64,000 bases of DNA from Citrobacter amalonaticus (GCF_001559075.2 NZ_CP014015.2:1736001-1800000), one strand, 5' to 3'. Numbered from the stretch's first letter, positions 32,882 to 42,109 are shown. Program-made: numbers and translations. Notes: generated by a model not told the origin, from the letters alone.

Positions 32882-33702
32882 AGATGGATAAACCCGTCAT
32901 AGACATGTGCCGCCGGGCCAGTCATGTATAACGGATGACCCGGACCTTTCCAGGCGATATCAAGGCGACCGCCCGGTAATTCCACGCGAACCTCTTCCGC
33001 CAGCAAACCTTGTTGAATGCCGACGGCGACGGCCGCGCATGCGCCGCTCCCACAGGCCTGTGTCTCTCCCGCGCCGCGCTCATAAACGCGTAAGCGAATA
33101 TGCTCGCGTTTCACGACCTGCATAAAACCGATATTGGCCCGTTCAGGAAAACGTTCGTGACTTTCCAGAACCGGTCCCAGCGTTTCCACGGCCGCCGTGT
33201 CAACATCGTCGACCTGAATCACGCAGTGCGGATTTCCCATTGAAACCACGCCGCACAATATTGTCTGTTCTGCCGCTCGCATAATATAGGTCTTTTCCGC
33301 TTTGTTAGCGCGAAAAGGCACCTGCGATGGCTCAAAATTGGGTTCCCCCATGTTGACGCGCACCAGCTCATCGTCCGTCACGCTCAACACCATCCGCCCA
33401 TTCGCCGTACTGACGCGAATATCACGTTTGTTGGTTAACCCTTTGAGGCGCACAAAACGGGCAAAACAGCGCGCGCCGTTACCACACTGCGACACTTCAC
33501 TGCCGTCGGCATTAAAAATGCGGTAATGAAAATCCAGCTCAGGATCGTACGGAGGTTCAACCACCAGCAGTTGATCAAACCCCACCCCCAGATGCCTGTC
33601 AGATAAGCGACGGATCAATTCTGGCGAAAAAAAGACATTCTGCGTTACCGCGTCGACGACCATAAAATCGTTGCCAAGGCCATGCATTTTAGAGAATTGC
33701 AT
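32878..33702 (-). CDS. dapF: Diaminopimelate epimerase
   Basis: Interconverts LL- and meso-diaminopimelate in the pathway to lysine and peptidoglycan, using two cysteines as acid and base. Cys73 lies in QCGNGARCF and the second cysteine in QACGSGACA. The 274-residue length matches E. coli. It lies 36 bp after lptM and overlaps yigA by 4 bp. It is a PLP-independent cytoplasmic enzyme, and the sequence shows no irregularity. Confidence 0.97.
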   Translation of the reverse strand: MQFSKMHGLGNDFMVVDAVTQNVFFSPELIRRLSDRHLGVGFDQLLVVEPPYDPELDFHYRIFNADGSEVSQCGNGARCFARFVRLKGLTNKRDIRVSTANGRMVLSVTDDELVRVNMGEPNFEPSQVPFRANKAEKTYIMRAAEQTILCGVVSMGNPHCVIQVDDVDTAAVETLGPVLESHERFPERANIGFMQVVKREHIRLRVYERGAGETQACGSGACAAVAVGIQQGLLAEEVRVELPGGRLDIAWKGPGHPLYMTGPAAHVYDGFIHL

Positions 33703-33738
33703 TATTCACTCCGTTCACGCGGGTACAGAAACACACCG

Positions 33739-33942
33739 TCAGTAGTTCACCTGGGAAGGCCCATCTCCCGTGGCGCGATCGTTTTGATCGGGCGTGGTGG
33801 ATTGCGTTTGTGGATCAACCGGTTTAGTCGGCGGCGGTGCATTTTTATCAGCCGGAGGGAAATAGAGCGGCCCTTTAAGGCCACAACCCGTCAGGCTGAA
33901 CAGAGTGAGAAGAACAGCGAGTGCCTGAAACACGTTTTTCAT
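33739..33942 (-). CDS. lptM: LptM (YifL), small outer membrane lipoprotein
   Basis: A 67-residue lipoprotein. The signal peptide ends in the lipobox LTGC with the lipidated Cys20, followed by GLKGPLYFPPADK and a proline-rich tail. In E. coli LptM mimics lipopolysaccharide and helps LptD mature with LptE at the outer membrane. Residue 21 is Gly rather than Asp, so Lol export to the outer membrane is expected. It is the first gene of the dapF cluster and divergent from cyaY over 138 bp. Confidence 0.93.
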   Translation of the reverse strand: MKNVFQALAVLLTLFSLTGCGLKGPLYFPPADKNAPPPTKPVDPQTQSTTPDQNDRATGDGPSQVNY

Positions 33943-34080
33943 TATGGATTGCCTGTAAGTTCATACTTTCTGTTTTCTATCATCGCAGGAGAAGGCGTAA
34001 AAGCAAGAGTTTGCCTGTAATCTGCAACGCGATTTGTTTCAGGTTATACTGCCGCCATCACGAAAAAACGGGAAACGACA

Positions 34081-34401
34081 ATGAACGACAGTGAATTTCA
34101 TCGCCTGGCCGATACCCTGTGGATGACCATCGAAGAGCGTCTTGACGACTGGGATGGCGACAGCGATATCGACTGTGAAATCAATGGCGGCGTACTGACC
34201 ATTAGCTTTGAAAACGGCAGCAAAATCATCATTAACCGTCAGGAACCGCTACACCAGGTGTGGCTGGCGACCAAACAGGGCGGCTACCATTTTGACCTGA
34301 AAGGCGACGAATGGGTTTGCGACCGGAGCGGGGAAACCTTCTGGGATCTGCTGGAACAGGCGGCAACGCATCAGGCGGGCGAAGAAGTCAGCTTCCGTTA
34401 A
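34081..34401 (+). CDS. cyaY: CyaY, bacterial frataxin
   Basis: A 106-residue frataxin homologue, same length as E. coli CyaY. The acidic first helix (DTLWMTIEERLDDWDGDSDIDCE) forms the iron- and IscS-binding surface, and the beta sheet includes ISFENGSKIIINRQEP. It slows iron-sulphur cluster assembly by binding IscS. The gene converges on cyaA with a perfect 9-bp hairpin in the short gap. A single-gene transcript is likely. Confidence 0.96.
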   Translation: MNDSEFHRLADTLWMTIEERLDDWDGDSDIDCEINGGVLTISFENGSKIIINRQEPLHQVWLATKQGGYHFDLKGDEWVCDRSGETFWDLLEQAATHQAGEEVSFR

Positions 34402-34408
34402 GGCTTAT

Positions 34409-34429
34409 TTGCCGGATACCATCCGGCAA
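34409..34429. terminator. Hairpin between convergent cyaY and cyaA
   Basis: TTGCCGGAT pairs perfectly with ATCCGGCAA across a 3-nt loop. It resembles a shortened REP unit. No long T run follows on either strand, so it may act mainly as a 3' end stabiliser for both mRNAs. Confidence 0.6.
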
Positions 34430-34434
34430 AACCA

Positions 34435-36981
34435 TTACGAGAAATACTGCTGCAGCTGCGGCGTGTCGTTATCCTGATTGGCTGGCGGAACGTTGCCGAG
34501 TGATTGTGCGCGGAACGGGATCACCTGTGCGCGCCCTTCCGTGTTCACAATCTGATAGAACTGCGGCAGGTTGAAGTTGATGAAGCTGGAGCCGTAGGTA
34601 AAGCGGTCGTGCGATGAGGAGTAGAAACGGCTGACGTCGCGCACCAGCTCTTCTTTGCTGCCTTCGCAGTGATGATACACTTCCGCCCGGTTACTCTCGT
34701 CCAGAATGTAGATGTTAAAGCCCTTCTCATCACCCGTCTCTTCAAAGAAGAACTGAATGATCCCTTCGCTGGCGAAACCATCCACGACCGACGGCAGTTT
34801 CACCTGATTGGTTTCCACCTGAACAGACAGGCCGTGCAATTTGTTATGCGAGATTGCGCCGTAGAACTCAATAGCGTTTTCCAGCTTCTGTACCGACACA
34901 TTCAGGCGTTCAAAGAACAGGCCCCATGTCTGACCGGAAACGCGCAGTGCCTTAAAGCGCCCTGTCTCCTGACGGGTACTGGAAAGACGCAGCTCGATGC
35001 ACTCTGAAACCAGTTGCTGCACGCGGGTACGAATCAAACCACGCAGATGCTGGCTGTAGCAGAACACTTCCACGCTGTCCGGCGGCGCGGCGTCCTGGTG
35101 CATTTTGCCCAGAATCGTTTTCAACGCTTCAATCATCGCCTGTTCGCCGTTGAAATGCAGCGTACGCACTTCATTCCACGAGTTGCGATACAGCAGGTCT
35201 ACGCTGCCCACCAGGCAATTTTGCTCTTCGCCAAAGCTGAAAACATCCAACTTACGGAAGTCAAAATGAACCACCTGATTGCGGAATGCCGCCGTCGGGT
35301 CATATTCGAGGTTAACGATGATCGCCAGATGGCGAATTTCACACGGGCTGTAGAGCGCTTTCGGCGTCGGCGCAGGCAAACGCAGCGGGAAGTGGTGCGA
35401 CACATCGGCCACCATCTCCTGCAACTTCGGCAGATCGACAATGCCGTTGCCCTTAATAAACAGATGCGTGCGCGACGTCAGCAGACCGTTAAACCACGCC
35501 CAGGCCACCAGCTTATTCAGATAGCGGTTATATTCCAGCGGCTGATGGCTGATGATGGAATCCATGTTTGGCGCACGGTTGTAGAGATACCAGCCTGAAC
35601 GGTTGGCGCGGCCCGGCGGAACGTGGATAAAGGTTAAGTTCGGTTCAGAGAGGTCCGGCGAAATCTGCGGGTTCACCAGCGTGACTTTACCGGGTAACGC
35701 TTCAAACGCGGCGTACAGCTTACGGGTCAGAACGCCAATATCCTGCGGGCTGGCGCTGACGCTGAGATTATTGCGGCGCGCAAAACGGATCAGATTACGG
35801 TAGCTCTGCATCATGGCATCGAGCAGTTCGTTGTGCGCTTCACGCACCTGATCAATCTTCCAGTTCGCCCGGTTGTCGAGCATGGCCAGACGATTTTCGT
35901 CCCATCCCCACTCGCTTACTAACTGACTGAGCACTTCACGACGCCAGCCAACGCAGGCGCGTTCACGGCTCAGTTTTTCGCAAACTTTTAAGTAGAAACA
36001 TCGGCGCACTAAATCCAGGCGCGTCGGATCTTCAATCGCCGTGAGGTATTCAGTCACGCGTTCCAGCATCATGCAGTACGGGTCAAGACCAAACGAGACG
36101 ATCTCGCCGTCATGCAGGCGCTGTTTAATGTCTTTCGCCAACAGGCGCGGATTGGGGTATTCCCAGGAGTAGGCTTCCAGCAGCAGCGTTTTCAGCACCG
36201 CTTTGTACGGTGAATCGATACTTTTATACAGCTGCCAAAGGCTGGCGCCAAAGTACTCTTCGGCGGAAAGCGAGCTTAATCCGCCCAGGTCCAGCCATTC
36301 GTTTGGCGTGAGTACCCCCTGAGCGTAGAGCGTCATGACGTAGTCGTCGTAATGCTCTTCTTCATCGCACGGCACCATATTCCACAGAATACGCTTACCG
36401 GCGAGACGTACCGCGGTGCGGTAGAATTCATCCAGCAGCAGGATATGCTGCGTCGAGCCACAGTCTTCGCCCCCCAGACTGCCGCTTTCATTATGGCGGA
36501 AACGGTTTTCATCAATCAGGAAGAAGCTGACTTCCACCCCCAGCGAGGCGGCCCAGCTTTCCAGCAGGCTGCATTTACGCTGCAGCAGTTGTCGTTCTTC
36601 ACTGTCGAGCCAGGACTGGTGGCACACCCAGATATCAAGATCCGACGAACAGCTTTGTCCGACAGAGGAGGTGCTGCCCATGGAATACACACCAGTGATC
36701 GGCAGTTCACCTTTTGGCGGATCCTGCGGTGCCAGACCGCGATACAGTTCCAGTTCGTTCAGATAGTGGCGTTGGGTTTCATCAGGCGTGTAGAAGCAAA
36801 TGCCTCTGGGAACGTTACCATCGAGGTATCCCGGCATCAGCGGATGGTGATAGTGCAATAATGTCGGCAGAAGACTGTACACCTGCTGGAAAGCAGGGCC
36901 CATGGCAGCAAGCGCGCGATCCACACGCAGTTGATTAATGGCATCCAGTCTCTGTTTCAGAGTCTCAATATAGAGGTACAA
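34435..36981 (-). CDS. cyaA: Class I adenylate cyclase
   Basis: Makes cyclic AMP from ATP. The 848 residues match E. coli CyaA: an N-terminal catalytic domain with the nucleotidyltransferase signature GSTSSVGQSCSSDLDIW (Ser103, Ser113, Asp114, Asp116), and a C-terminal regulatory domain that responds to EIIA-Glc. Translation is set at the TTG at 36981, the inefficient start used in E. coli; the open frame from 37011 adds ten unconserved residues. A CRP site about 155 bp upstream fits the known negative feedback by cAMP-CRP. Divergent from hemC. Confidence 0.97.
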   Translation of the reverse strand: MYLYIETLKQRLDAINQLRVDRALAAMGPAFQQVYSLLPTLLHYHHPLMPGYLDGNVPRGICFYTPDETQRHYLNELELYRGLAPQDPPKGELPITGVYSMGSTSSVGQSCSSDLDIWVCHQSWLDSEERQLLQRKCSLLESWAASLGVEVSFFLIDENRFRHNESGSLGGEDCGSTQHILLLDEFYRTAVRLAGKRILWNMVPCDEEEHYDDYVMTLYAQGVLTPNEWLDLGGLSSLSAEEYFGASLWQLYKSIDSPYKAVLKTLLLEAYSWEYPNPRLLAKDIKQRLHDGEIVSFGLDPYCMMLERVTEYLTAIEDPTRLDLVRRCFYLKVCEKLSRERACVGWRREVLSQLVSEWGWDENRLAMLDNRANWKIDQVREAHNELLDAMMQSYRNLIRFARRNNLSVSASPQDIGVLTRKLYAAFEALPGKVTLVNPQISPDLSEPNLTFIHVPPGRANRSGWYLYNRAPNMDSIISHQPLEYNRYLNKLVAWAWFNGLLTSRTHLFIKGNGIVDLPKLQEMVADVSHHFPLRLPAPTPKALYSPCEIRHLAIIVNLEYDPTAAFRNQVVHFDFRKLDVFSFGEEQNCLVGSVDLLYRNSWNEVRTLHFNGEQAMIEALKTILGKMHQDAAPPDSVEVFCYSQHLRGLIRTRVQQLVSECIELRLSSTRQETGRFKALRVSGQTWGLFFERLNVSVQKLENAIEFYGAISHNKLHGLSVQVETNQVKLPSVVDGFASEGIIQFFFEETGDEKGFNIYILDESNRAEVYHHCEGSKEELVRDVSRFYSSSHDRFTYGSSFINFNLPQFYQIVNTEGRAQVIPFRAQSLGNVPPANQDNDTPQLQQYFS

Positions 36982-37135
36982 GACGTATCGCCTGATGTTG
37001 CTACCCGTCATGCTGTCGATTGTCGCAGCGCGATCCGCTTACCAACAATCTTCACCATTCGGGATAAACCAAATGACAAAAATAACCGTTACCTTTTACG
37101 ACCTTTTTTTGTGCGTTCAGTCGAAAAAATGGCCT

Positions 37136-37157
37136 AAAACGTGATCAATTTAACACC
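37136..37157 (-). promoter_or_regulatory. CRP site of the cyaA promoter
   Basis: On the minus strand the site reads GGTGTTAAATTGATCACG and then TTTT, the same sequence I recall at the E. coli cyaA P2 promoter, where cAMP-CRP represses. The remaining cyaA-hemC gap (37158-37370) holds the hemC promoter region, with a CTTGACTTACC stretch near 37290 and nothing else I can name. Confidence 0.75.
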
Positions 37158-37370
37158 TTGCTCATTGACCGTAAAGAAAGATGCGCTACAGACAAGTGTA
37201 GCACCAATCGCTTCGCGTAAATTCTGAAGTACGCCCGGACGGTTTCTCGTCATTAAATACTGCCAGCCGCAACACAGCGTCTTATCCTTGACTTACCTTT
37301 GACCGTAACACTGACATCCCACTTGTAAGGATGTTAGGATGAACCACGGACGATAATGACGGTAACAAGC

Positions 37371-38312
37371 ATGTTAGACAATGTTTTAAGAATTGCCACA
37401 CGCCAAAGCCCCCTTGCGCTCTGGCAGGCACATTATGTCAAAGACGCTCTGATGGCGAGCCATCCCGGCCTGGTCGTGGAGCTGGTGCCTATGGTGACGC
37501 GTGGTGATGTCATTCTTGATACCCCACTGGCGAAAGTAGGCGGCAAAGGCCTGTTCGTAAAAGAGCTGGAAGTTGCGCTGCTCGAAAAACGCGCCGACAT
37601 CGCGGTGCACTCAATGAAAGATGTACCGGTTGAATTCCCGGAAGGCCTGGGACTGGTCACTATCTGTGAACGCGAAGATCCGCGCGACGCCTTTGTCTCG
37701 AACACTTATAACACCCTTGATGAACTGCCTGCCGGCAGCATCGTGGGCACTTCCAGTTTGCGCCGCCAGTGTCAGCTGGCAGAACGCCGTCCGGATCTCG
37801 TCATTCGTTCACTGCGCGGCAATGTTGGCACCCGCCTGAGTAAGCTGGATAACGGCGACTACGACGCCATTATCCTGGCCGTTGCCGGTTTAAAACGTTT
37901 AGGGCTGGAATCGCGTATCCGCACAGCGCTACCGCCAGAAGTGTCGCTGCCTGCCGTAGGGCAAGGCGCGGTTGGCATCGAATGCCGCCTCGACGATAGC
38001 CGGACTCAGGCGCTGCTGGCGCCGCTGAATGATGAAATCACCGCACTTCGCGTCAAAGCCGAGCGCGCCATGAACACCCGCCTGGAAGGGGGCTGTCAGG
38101 TGCCAATTGGCAGCTATGCTGAAATCATTGATGGTGAGATTTGGCTACGCGCGCTGGTCGGTTCGCCAGACGGTTCACAAATGGTACGCGGAGAACGCCG
38201 TGGCTCGCCCGATCAGGCGGAGCAGATGGGCATTTCGCTGGCCGAAGAGCTGCTGGATAACGGCGCGCGCGCGATTCTGACCGAAGTTTATAACGGAGAA
38301 TCCCCCGCATGA
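37371..38312 (+). CDS. hemC: Porphobilinogen deaminase (hydroxymethylbilane synthase)
   Basis: Condenses four porphobilinogens to hydroxymethylbilane in haem and sirohaem synthesis. The 313 residues from the ATG at 37371 (MLDNVLRIATRQSPLALWQA) match E. coli. The dipyrromethane cofactor attaches to Cys242 in LEGGCQVPIG; the substrate-binding arginines lie in TSSLRRQCQL and SLRGNVGTRL. It overlaps hemD by 4 bp and opens the hemC-hemD-hemX-hemY operon. It is divergent from cyaA. Confidence 0.97.
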   Translation: MLDNVLRIATRQSPLALWQAHYVKDALMASHPGLVVELVPMVTRGDVILDTPLAKVGGKGLFVKELEVALLEKRADIAVHSMKDVPVEFPEGLGLVTICEREDPRDAFVSNTYNTLDELPAGSIVGTSSLRRQCQLAERRPDLVIRSLRGNVGTRLSKLDNGDYDAIILAVAGLKRLGLESRIRTALPPEVSLPAVGQGAVGIECRLDDSRTQALLAPLNDEITALRVKAERAMNTRLEGGCQVPIGSYAEIIDGEIWLRALVGSPDGSQMVRGERRGSPDQAEQMGISLAEELLDNGARAILTEVYNGESPA

Positions 38313-39049
38313 GTATCCTGGTCACCCGCCCGTCTCCCGCAGGGGAAGAGTTAGTGAGCCGTCTGCGCACACTGGGGCAGGAGGCCTGGAGTTTTCCGCT
38401 CATCGAATTTACCCCGGGGCAGGATTTATCGCGACTGGCCGGGGTGTTTTCGACGATCACTGATAACGATCTGCTCTTTGTGCTGTCACAGCACGCGGTC
38501 TCTTTTGCCCATGCGCAACTGGAACGCGAAGGGCTGAAGTGGCCCGCCGCCGCGCGCTATTTTGCTATTGGTCGCACGACCGCCCTGGCGCTGCATACCG
38601 TCAGCGGATACGACATTCGCTATCCGCTGGATCGGGAAATCAGCGAAGTCTTGCTACAATTACCTGAATTACAAAATATTGCGGGCAAACGTGCGCTGAT
38701 CTTACGCGGCAACGGCGGTCGGGAGCTATTAGGCGAAACCCTGGCGGCACGCGGAGCGGATGTCACGTTTTATGAATGTTATCAACGTAGTGCTAAACAT
38801 TACGATGGGGCACAAGAAGCGATGCGCTGGCAGTCGCGCGGCGTGACAACGATAGTGGTCACCAGCGGGGAAATGCTGCAACAGCTTAACGCGCTGATCC
38901 CGCCGTGGTATCGCGAAAACTGGTTACTACGCTGTCGGCTTATTGTCGTCAGCGAGCGTCTGGCGCACCTCGCCCGGGAACTGGGCTGGCAAGATATTAA
39001 GGTCGCTGATAACGCCGACAACGATGCGCTACTGCGCGCATTACAATAA
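38309..39049 (+). CDS. hemD: Uroporphyrinogen-III synthase
   Basis: Closes hydroxymethylbilane to uroporphyrinogen III with inversion of ring D. The 246 residues equal the E. coli enzyme; the fold has two domains, and the family segment LILRGNGGRELLGETLAARGA lies near the hinge in the middle of the chain. It overlaps hemC (ATGA) and is followed by hemX after 21 bp. The family diverges quickly in sequence, so recognition rests on length, context and this segment. Confidence 0.95.
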   Translation: MSILVTRPSPAGEELVSRLRTLGQEAWSFPLIEFTPGQDLSRLAGVFSTITDNDLLFVLSQHAVSFAHAQLEREGLKWPAAARYFAIGRTTALALHTVSGYDIRYPLDREISEVLLQLPELQNIAGKRALILRGNGGRELLGETLAARGADVTFYECYQRSAKHYDGAQEAMRWQSRGVTTIVVTSGEMLQQLNALIPPWYRENWLLRCRLIVVSERLAHLARELGWQDIKVADNADNDALLRALQ

Positions 39050-39070
39050 CTCTCATAATGGGAAGCCATA

Positions 39071-40255
39071 ATGACGGAACAAGAAAAATCCTCCGCCGTG
39101 GTTGAAGAGACCAGGGAGGCCGTGGAGACTCAGCCACAGCCAGCTACTGCAGAAAAAAAGAGTAAAAACGGCACTGCGCTGATCCTGAGTGCGGTGGCAA
39201 TCGCCATCGCGCTGGCAGCCGGTGTTGGGCTCTATGGCTGGGGAAAACAACAGGCGACCACGCAGACCGCCACCAGCGATGCGCTGGCTACTCAACTGAC
39301 CGCGCTGCAAAAAGCGCAGGAAAGCCAAAAGGCGGAGCTGGAAGGCGTCATTAAACAGCAGGCGGCGCAGCTGGAGCAGGCCAACCGTCAGCAAACTGAA
39401 CTGGCGAAACAGCTGGATGAAGTCCAACAGAAAGTCGCCACTATCTCCGGCAGCGATGCCAAAACGTGGCTGCTCGCACAGGCCGATTTTCTGGTCAAGC
39501 TGGCCGGACGTAAGCTGTGGAGCGATCAGGATGTGACGACAGCGGCCGCGCTGCTGAAGAGCGCAGATGCCAGCCTCGCGGACATGAACGATCCCAGCCT
39601 GATTACCGCACGCCGGGCAATCACCGATGATATCGCCAGTCTTTCCTCTGTCGCTCAGGTGGATTACGACGGCATCATCCTGAAAATTAATCAGCTTTCT
39701 AATCAGATCGATAACCTGCGTCTGGCGGATAACGACAGCGACGGTTCGCCAATGGACGCCGACAGCCCTGAGCTTTCCAGTTCAATCAGCGAATGGCGCG
39801 TCAATCTGCAAAAAAGCTGGCAGAATTTTATGGACAGCTTTATCACCATCCGCCGCCGCGATGACACCGCGGTCCCGCTGTTAGCGCCGAATCAGGATGT
39901 CTATCTGCGGGAAAACATCCGCTCTCGTCTGCTGGTTGCCGCCCAGGCGGTACCGCGTCATCAGGAAGAGACCTACCGTCAGGCGCTGGATAACGTCTCC
40001 ACCTGGGTACGTGCTTACTACGATACCGACGACGCCACGACAAAAGCCTTCCTTGAAGAAGTGGACAAGCTGAGTCAGCAGAGCATCACGATGGACGTAC
40101 CGGAAACGCTACAAAGCCAGGCGATCCTCGAAAAATTGATGCAAACCCGTGTGCGTAACCTGCTGGCACAACCGGGCGCCGCGCCATCTGAAGCGACACC
40201 TGCGCCTGAAGCACCCCAGGCAGAAACCCCGGCAGCCGCGCCGCAAGGAGAATAA
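39071..40255 (+). CDS. hemX: HemX, membrane-anchored hem operon protein
   Basis: A 394-residue protein matching E. coli HemX. It has an acidic cytoplasmic N-terminus, one membrane helix (about 34-56: ALILSAVAIAIALAAGVGLY), a long coiled coil rich in Gln and Ala, and a periplasmic domain ending in a Pro/Ala/Glu-rich tail. It was once called a uroporphyrinogen III methyltransferase, but no SAM motif is visible and that role is doubtful. Its stop overlaps the first possible hemY ATG (TAATG). Confidence 0.92.
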   Translation: MTEQEKSSAVVEETREAVETQPQPATAEKKSKNGTALILSAVAIAIALAAGVGLYGWGKQQATTQTATSDALATQLTALQKAQESQKAELEGVIKQQAAQLEQANRQQTELAKQLDEVQQKVATISGSDAKTWLLAQADFLVKLAGRKLWSDQDVTTAAALLKSADASLADMNDPSLITARRAITDDIASLSSVAQVDYDGIILKINQLSNQIDNLRLADNDSDGSPMDADSPELSSSISEWRVNLQKSWQNFMDSFITIRRRDDTAVPLLAPNQDVYLRENIRSRLLVAAQAVPRHQEETYRQALDNVSTWVRAYYDTDDATTKAFLEEVDKLSQQSITMDVPETLQSQAILEKLMQTRVRNLLAQPGAAPSEATPAPEAPQAETPAAAPQGE

Positions 40256-40257
40256 TG

Positions 40258-41454
40258 ATGCTAAAAGTATTGTTGCTCTTTGTGCTGCTGATCGCGGGTA
40301 TCGTGATCGGCCCGATGATTGCCGGTCATCAGGGTTACGTCCTGATCCAGACCGACACGTACAACATTGAAACCAGCGTGACCGGGCTGGTCATCATCCT
40401 GATCCTTGCGATGGTGGTACTGTTTGCCATCGAATGGCTGCTGCGTCGCCTCTTCCGTACCGGCGCACATACGCGCGGCTGGTTTGTGGGTCGCAAACGT
40501 CGTCGCGCCCGCAAACAGACCGAACAGGCGCTGTTGAAACTGGCGGAAGGAGACTATCAGCAGGTTGAGAAGCTGATGGCGAAAAATGCCGATCATGCTG
40601 AACAGCCGGTAGTGAACTACCTGCTTGCCGCTGAAGCAGCGCAACAGCGTGGTGACGAAGCACGCGCGAACCAACATCTGGAACGTGCGACAGAACTCGC
40701 GGGCAACGACACGATCCCGGTTGAGATTGCGCGTGTCCGCCTGCAACTGGCGCGCAATGAGAATCATGCCGCGCGCCACGGCGTGGATAAATTGCTGGAG
40801 GTGACGCCGCGTCATCCGGAAGTATTGCGTCTGGCGGAACAGGCCTACATTCGCACCGGAGCCTGGAGCTCGCTGCTGGATATCATCCCGTCAATGGCGA
40901 AAGCGAACGTCGGTGATGAAGAGCATCGTGCGATGCTGGAACAGCAGGCGTGGATTGGTCTGATGGATCAGGCACGCGCCGATCAGGGCAGCGATGGTCT
41001 ACGTGAGTGGTGGAAAAACCAGAGCCGCAAAACCCGCCATCAGGTTGCCCTGCAGGTGGCCATGGCCGAGCATCTGATTGAATGCGACGATCACGACATG
41101 GCGCAGCAAATCATTATCGACGGTCTGAAGCGTCAGTATGACGATCGCCTGGTGCTGCCGATTCCGCGGCTGAAAACCAATAACCCGGAACAGCTGGAGA
41201 AAGTCCTGCGTCAGCAGATCAAGACCGTTGGCGATCGCCCGCTGCTGTGGAGCACGCTGGGTCAGTCGCTGATGAAGCACGGCGAATGGCAGGAAGCGAC
41301 CGTTGCCTTCCGCGCAGCGCTGAAGCAGCGCCCGGACGCGTACGATTACGCCTGGCTTGCCGACGCGCTCGACCGCCTGCATCAACCGGAAGAAGCGGCC
41401 ACCATGCGCCGTGACGGCTTGATGCTGACGTTACAGAACACGCCCCCGCAGTAA
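40258..41454 (+). CDS. hemY: HemY, TPR-containing inner membrane protein
   Basis: A 398-residue protein matching E. coli HemY. Two membrane helices come first (LLLFVLLIAGIVIGPMIAG, then VIILILAMVVLFAIEWLL), followed by tetratricopeptide-like repeats (for example HPEVLRLAEQAYIRTGAW). The role in haem metabolism is not established, and it is not the protoporphyrinogen oxidase also called HemY. Two ATGs overlap at 40255 and 40258; the second is 7 nt from AAGGAG and matches E. coli. It ends the hem operon and is followed by a REP hairpin. Confidence 0.92.
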   Translation: MLKVLLLFVLLIAGIVIGPMIAGHQGYVLIQTDTYNIETSVTGLVIILILAMVVLFAIEWLLRRLFRTGAHTRGWFVGRKRRRARKQTEQALLKLAEGDYQQVEKLMAKNADHAEQPVVNYLLAAEAAQQRGDEARANQHLERATELAGNDTIPVEIARVRLQLARNENHAARHGVDKLLEVTPRHPEVLRLAEQAYIRTGAWSSLLDIIPSMAKANVGDEEHRAMLEQQAWIGLMDQARADQGSDGLREWWKNQSRKTRHQVALQVAMAEHLIECDDHDMAQQIIIDGLKRQYDDRLVLPIPRLKTNNPEQLEKVLRQQIKTVGDRPLLWSTLGQSLMKHGEWQEATVAFRAALKQRPDAYDYAWLADALDRLHQPEEAATMRRDGLMLTLQNTPPQ

Positions 41455-41461
41455 CGCCCTG

Positions 41462-41491
41462 ATGCCCGGTGGCGCTACGCGCTCCGGGCAT
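41462..41491. repeat. REP-like hairpin after hemY
   Basis: ATGCCCGG and CCGGGCAT flank GTGGCGCTACGC-type loop sequence just after the hemY stop. It probably stabilises the hem operon 3' end. Confidence 0.75.
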
Positions 41492-41501
41492 TAATCAAAG
41501 A

Positions 41502-41622
41502 CACAAAATCATTCAGGATGCATCGAGGCGGCCAGTCTGAGGATCCCCGGAAGCTTACTTAAGTCAGTGACCGGGGCAAGCAGGCGCAGCCAACAAAGAG
41601 GCAGCCTGAAGGATGACGTGCA
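41502..41622 (+). repeat. ERIC-like element with variant ends
   Basis: The core (GGATCCCCGGAAGCTTACTT and CGCAGCCAACAAAGAGGCAG) follows the ERIC consensus. The outer end reads ACACAAAATCATTCAGGATG instead of the classical CTAAATAATTCGAG. The same variant end is seen at 59253-59377 and 60743-60864. It sits between hemY and the glmZ terminator. Confidence 0.75.
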
Positions 41623-41627
41623 TTCAT

Positions 41628-41832
41628 AAAAAAACGCCTGCTCTAAAAGAGCAGGCGTTAAACAGGTCTGTATGACAACATAAATGGGTGCTTCACTCAA
41701 CGTTATGTCCATGGTGTTTGATGAGGCCGAAGCGACATCTGTCTGTGGACGATAAGCACCGTAAACGGCTCTGCATCATTCCTGAGTTTATGAGGCACTA
41801 TGGCGAGCATAAGAGATGGAATGAGCATCTAC
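41628..41832 (-). ncRNA. glmZ: GlmZ small RNA
   Basis: The minus strand from 41832 begins GTAGATGCTCATTCCATCTC and follows E. coli GlmZ (about 207 nt) over its whole length as I recall it, including CAGAGCCGTTTACGGTGC and GTTGAGTGAAGCACCC. It ends in a terminator with AACGCCTGCTCT pairing to AGAGCAGGCGTT and a 7-T run. GlmZ pairs with glmS mRNA, with Hfq, to raise glucosamine-6-phosphate synthase, and is cleaved by RNase E with RapZ unless GlmY protects it. In E. coli it also neighbours hemY. ORFs on either strand here are not coding. Confidence 0.95.
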
Positions 41833-41843
41833 CCGTCTATTAT

Positions 41844-41859
41844 TGCACATTGCGTGCCA
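41844..41859 (-). promoter_or_regulatory. Sigma-54 promoter of glmZ overlapping a sigma-70 -10
   Basis: TGGCACGCAATGTGCA has the GG-N10-GC spacing of a sigma-54 -24/-12 promoter and lies 11-27 bp before the GlmZ start. The following AATAAT could be a sigma-70 -10 for nearly the same start, the overlapping arrangement described for glmZ in several Enterobacteriaceae. Confidence 0.8.
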
Positions 41860-41963
41860 GGATTGCACCGCTAAAAATAGGGATTACGGTATTTCACTAT
41901 CCCTGTACTGGCGCGGGTTGTCGGCGATTTTCCCTTTTTCTTCCCGCCGTGAATACACCACAT

Positions 41964-42044
41964 TGTCGCTCAGCAGAGACAGATCTCGTCCGATACGCAA
42001 AAGTTTTGAAATATCAGAATGTTAATCGTCACCAAATGGCGACA
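41964..42044 (-). promoter_or_regulatory. Two GlrR-type activator sites upstream of glmZ
   Basis: TGTC-N10-GACA occurs exactly at 41964-41981, and CGTC-N10-GACA (one mismatch) at 42027-42044. This is the site pattern of GlrR, the sigma-54 activator of the GlrK/GlrR system that drives glmY and, in some species, glmZ. They lie about 130-210 bp upstream of the start, typical for an enhancer. Confidence 0.7.
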
Positions 42045-42109
42045 ATGGCAAACAGGGTTGTCTCAGGGAAGCAACAGGGGAAAAGAAGAAGAAAGAGAGT
42101 GGCGTAGAA

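Noticed and set aside
41688..42107. Open frame of 139 codons on the plus strand
   Set aside because: It runs antisense to GlmZ and over the sigma-54 promoter and GlrR sites. It has no ribosome site or recognisable domain, and is rich in Cys, Arg and His like a chance frame.
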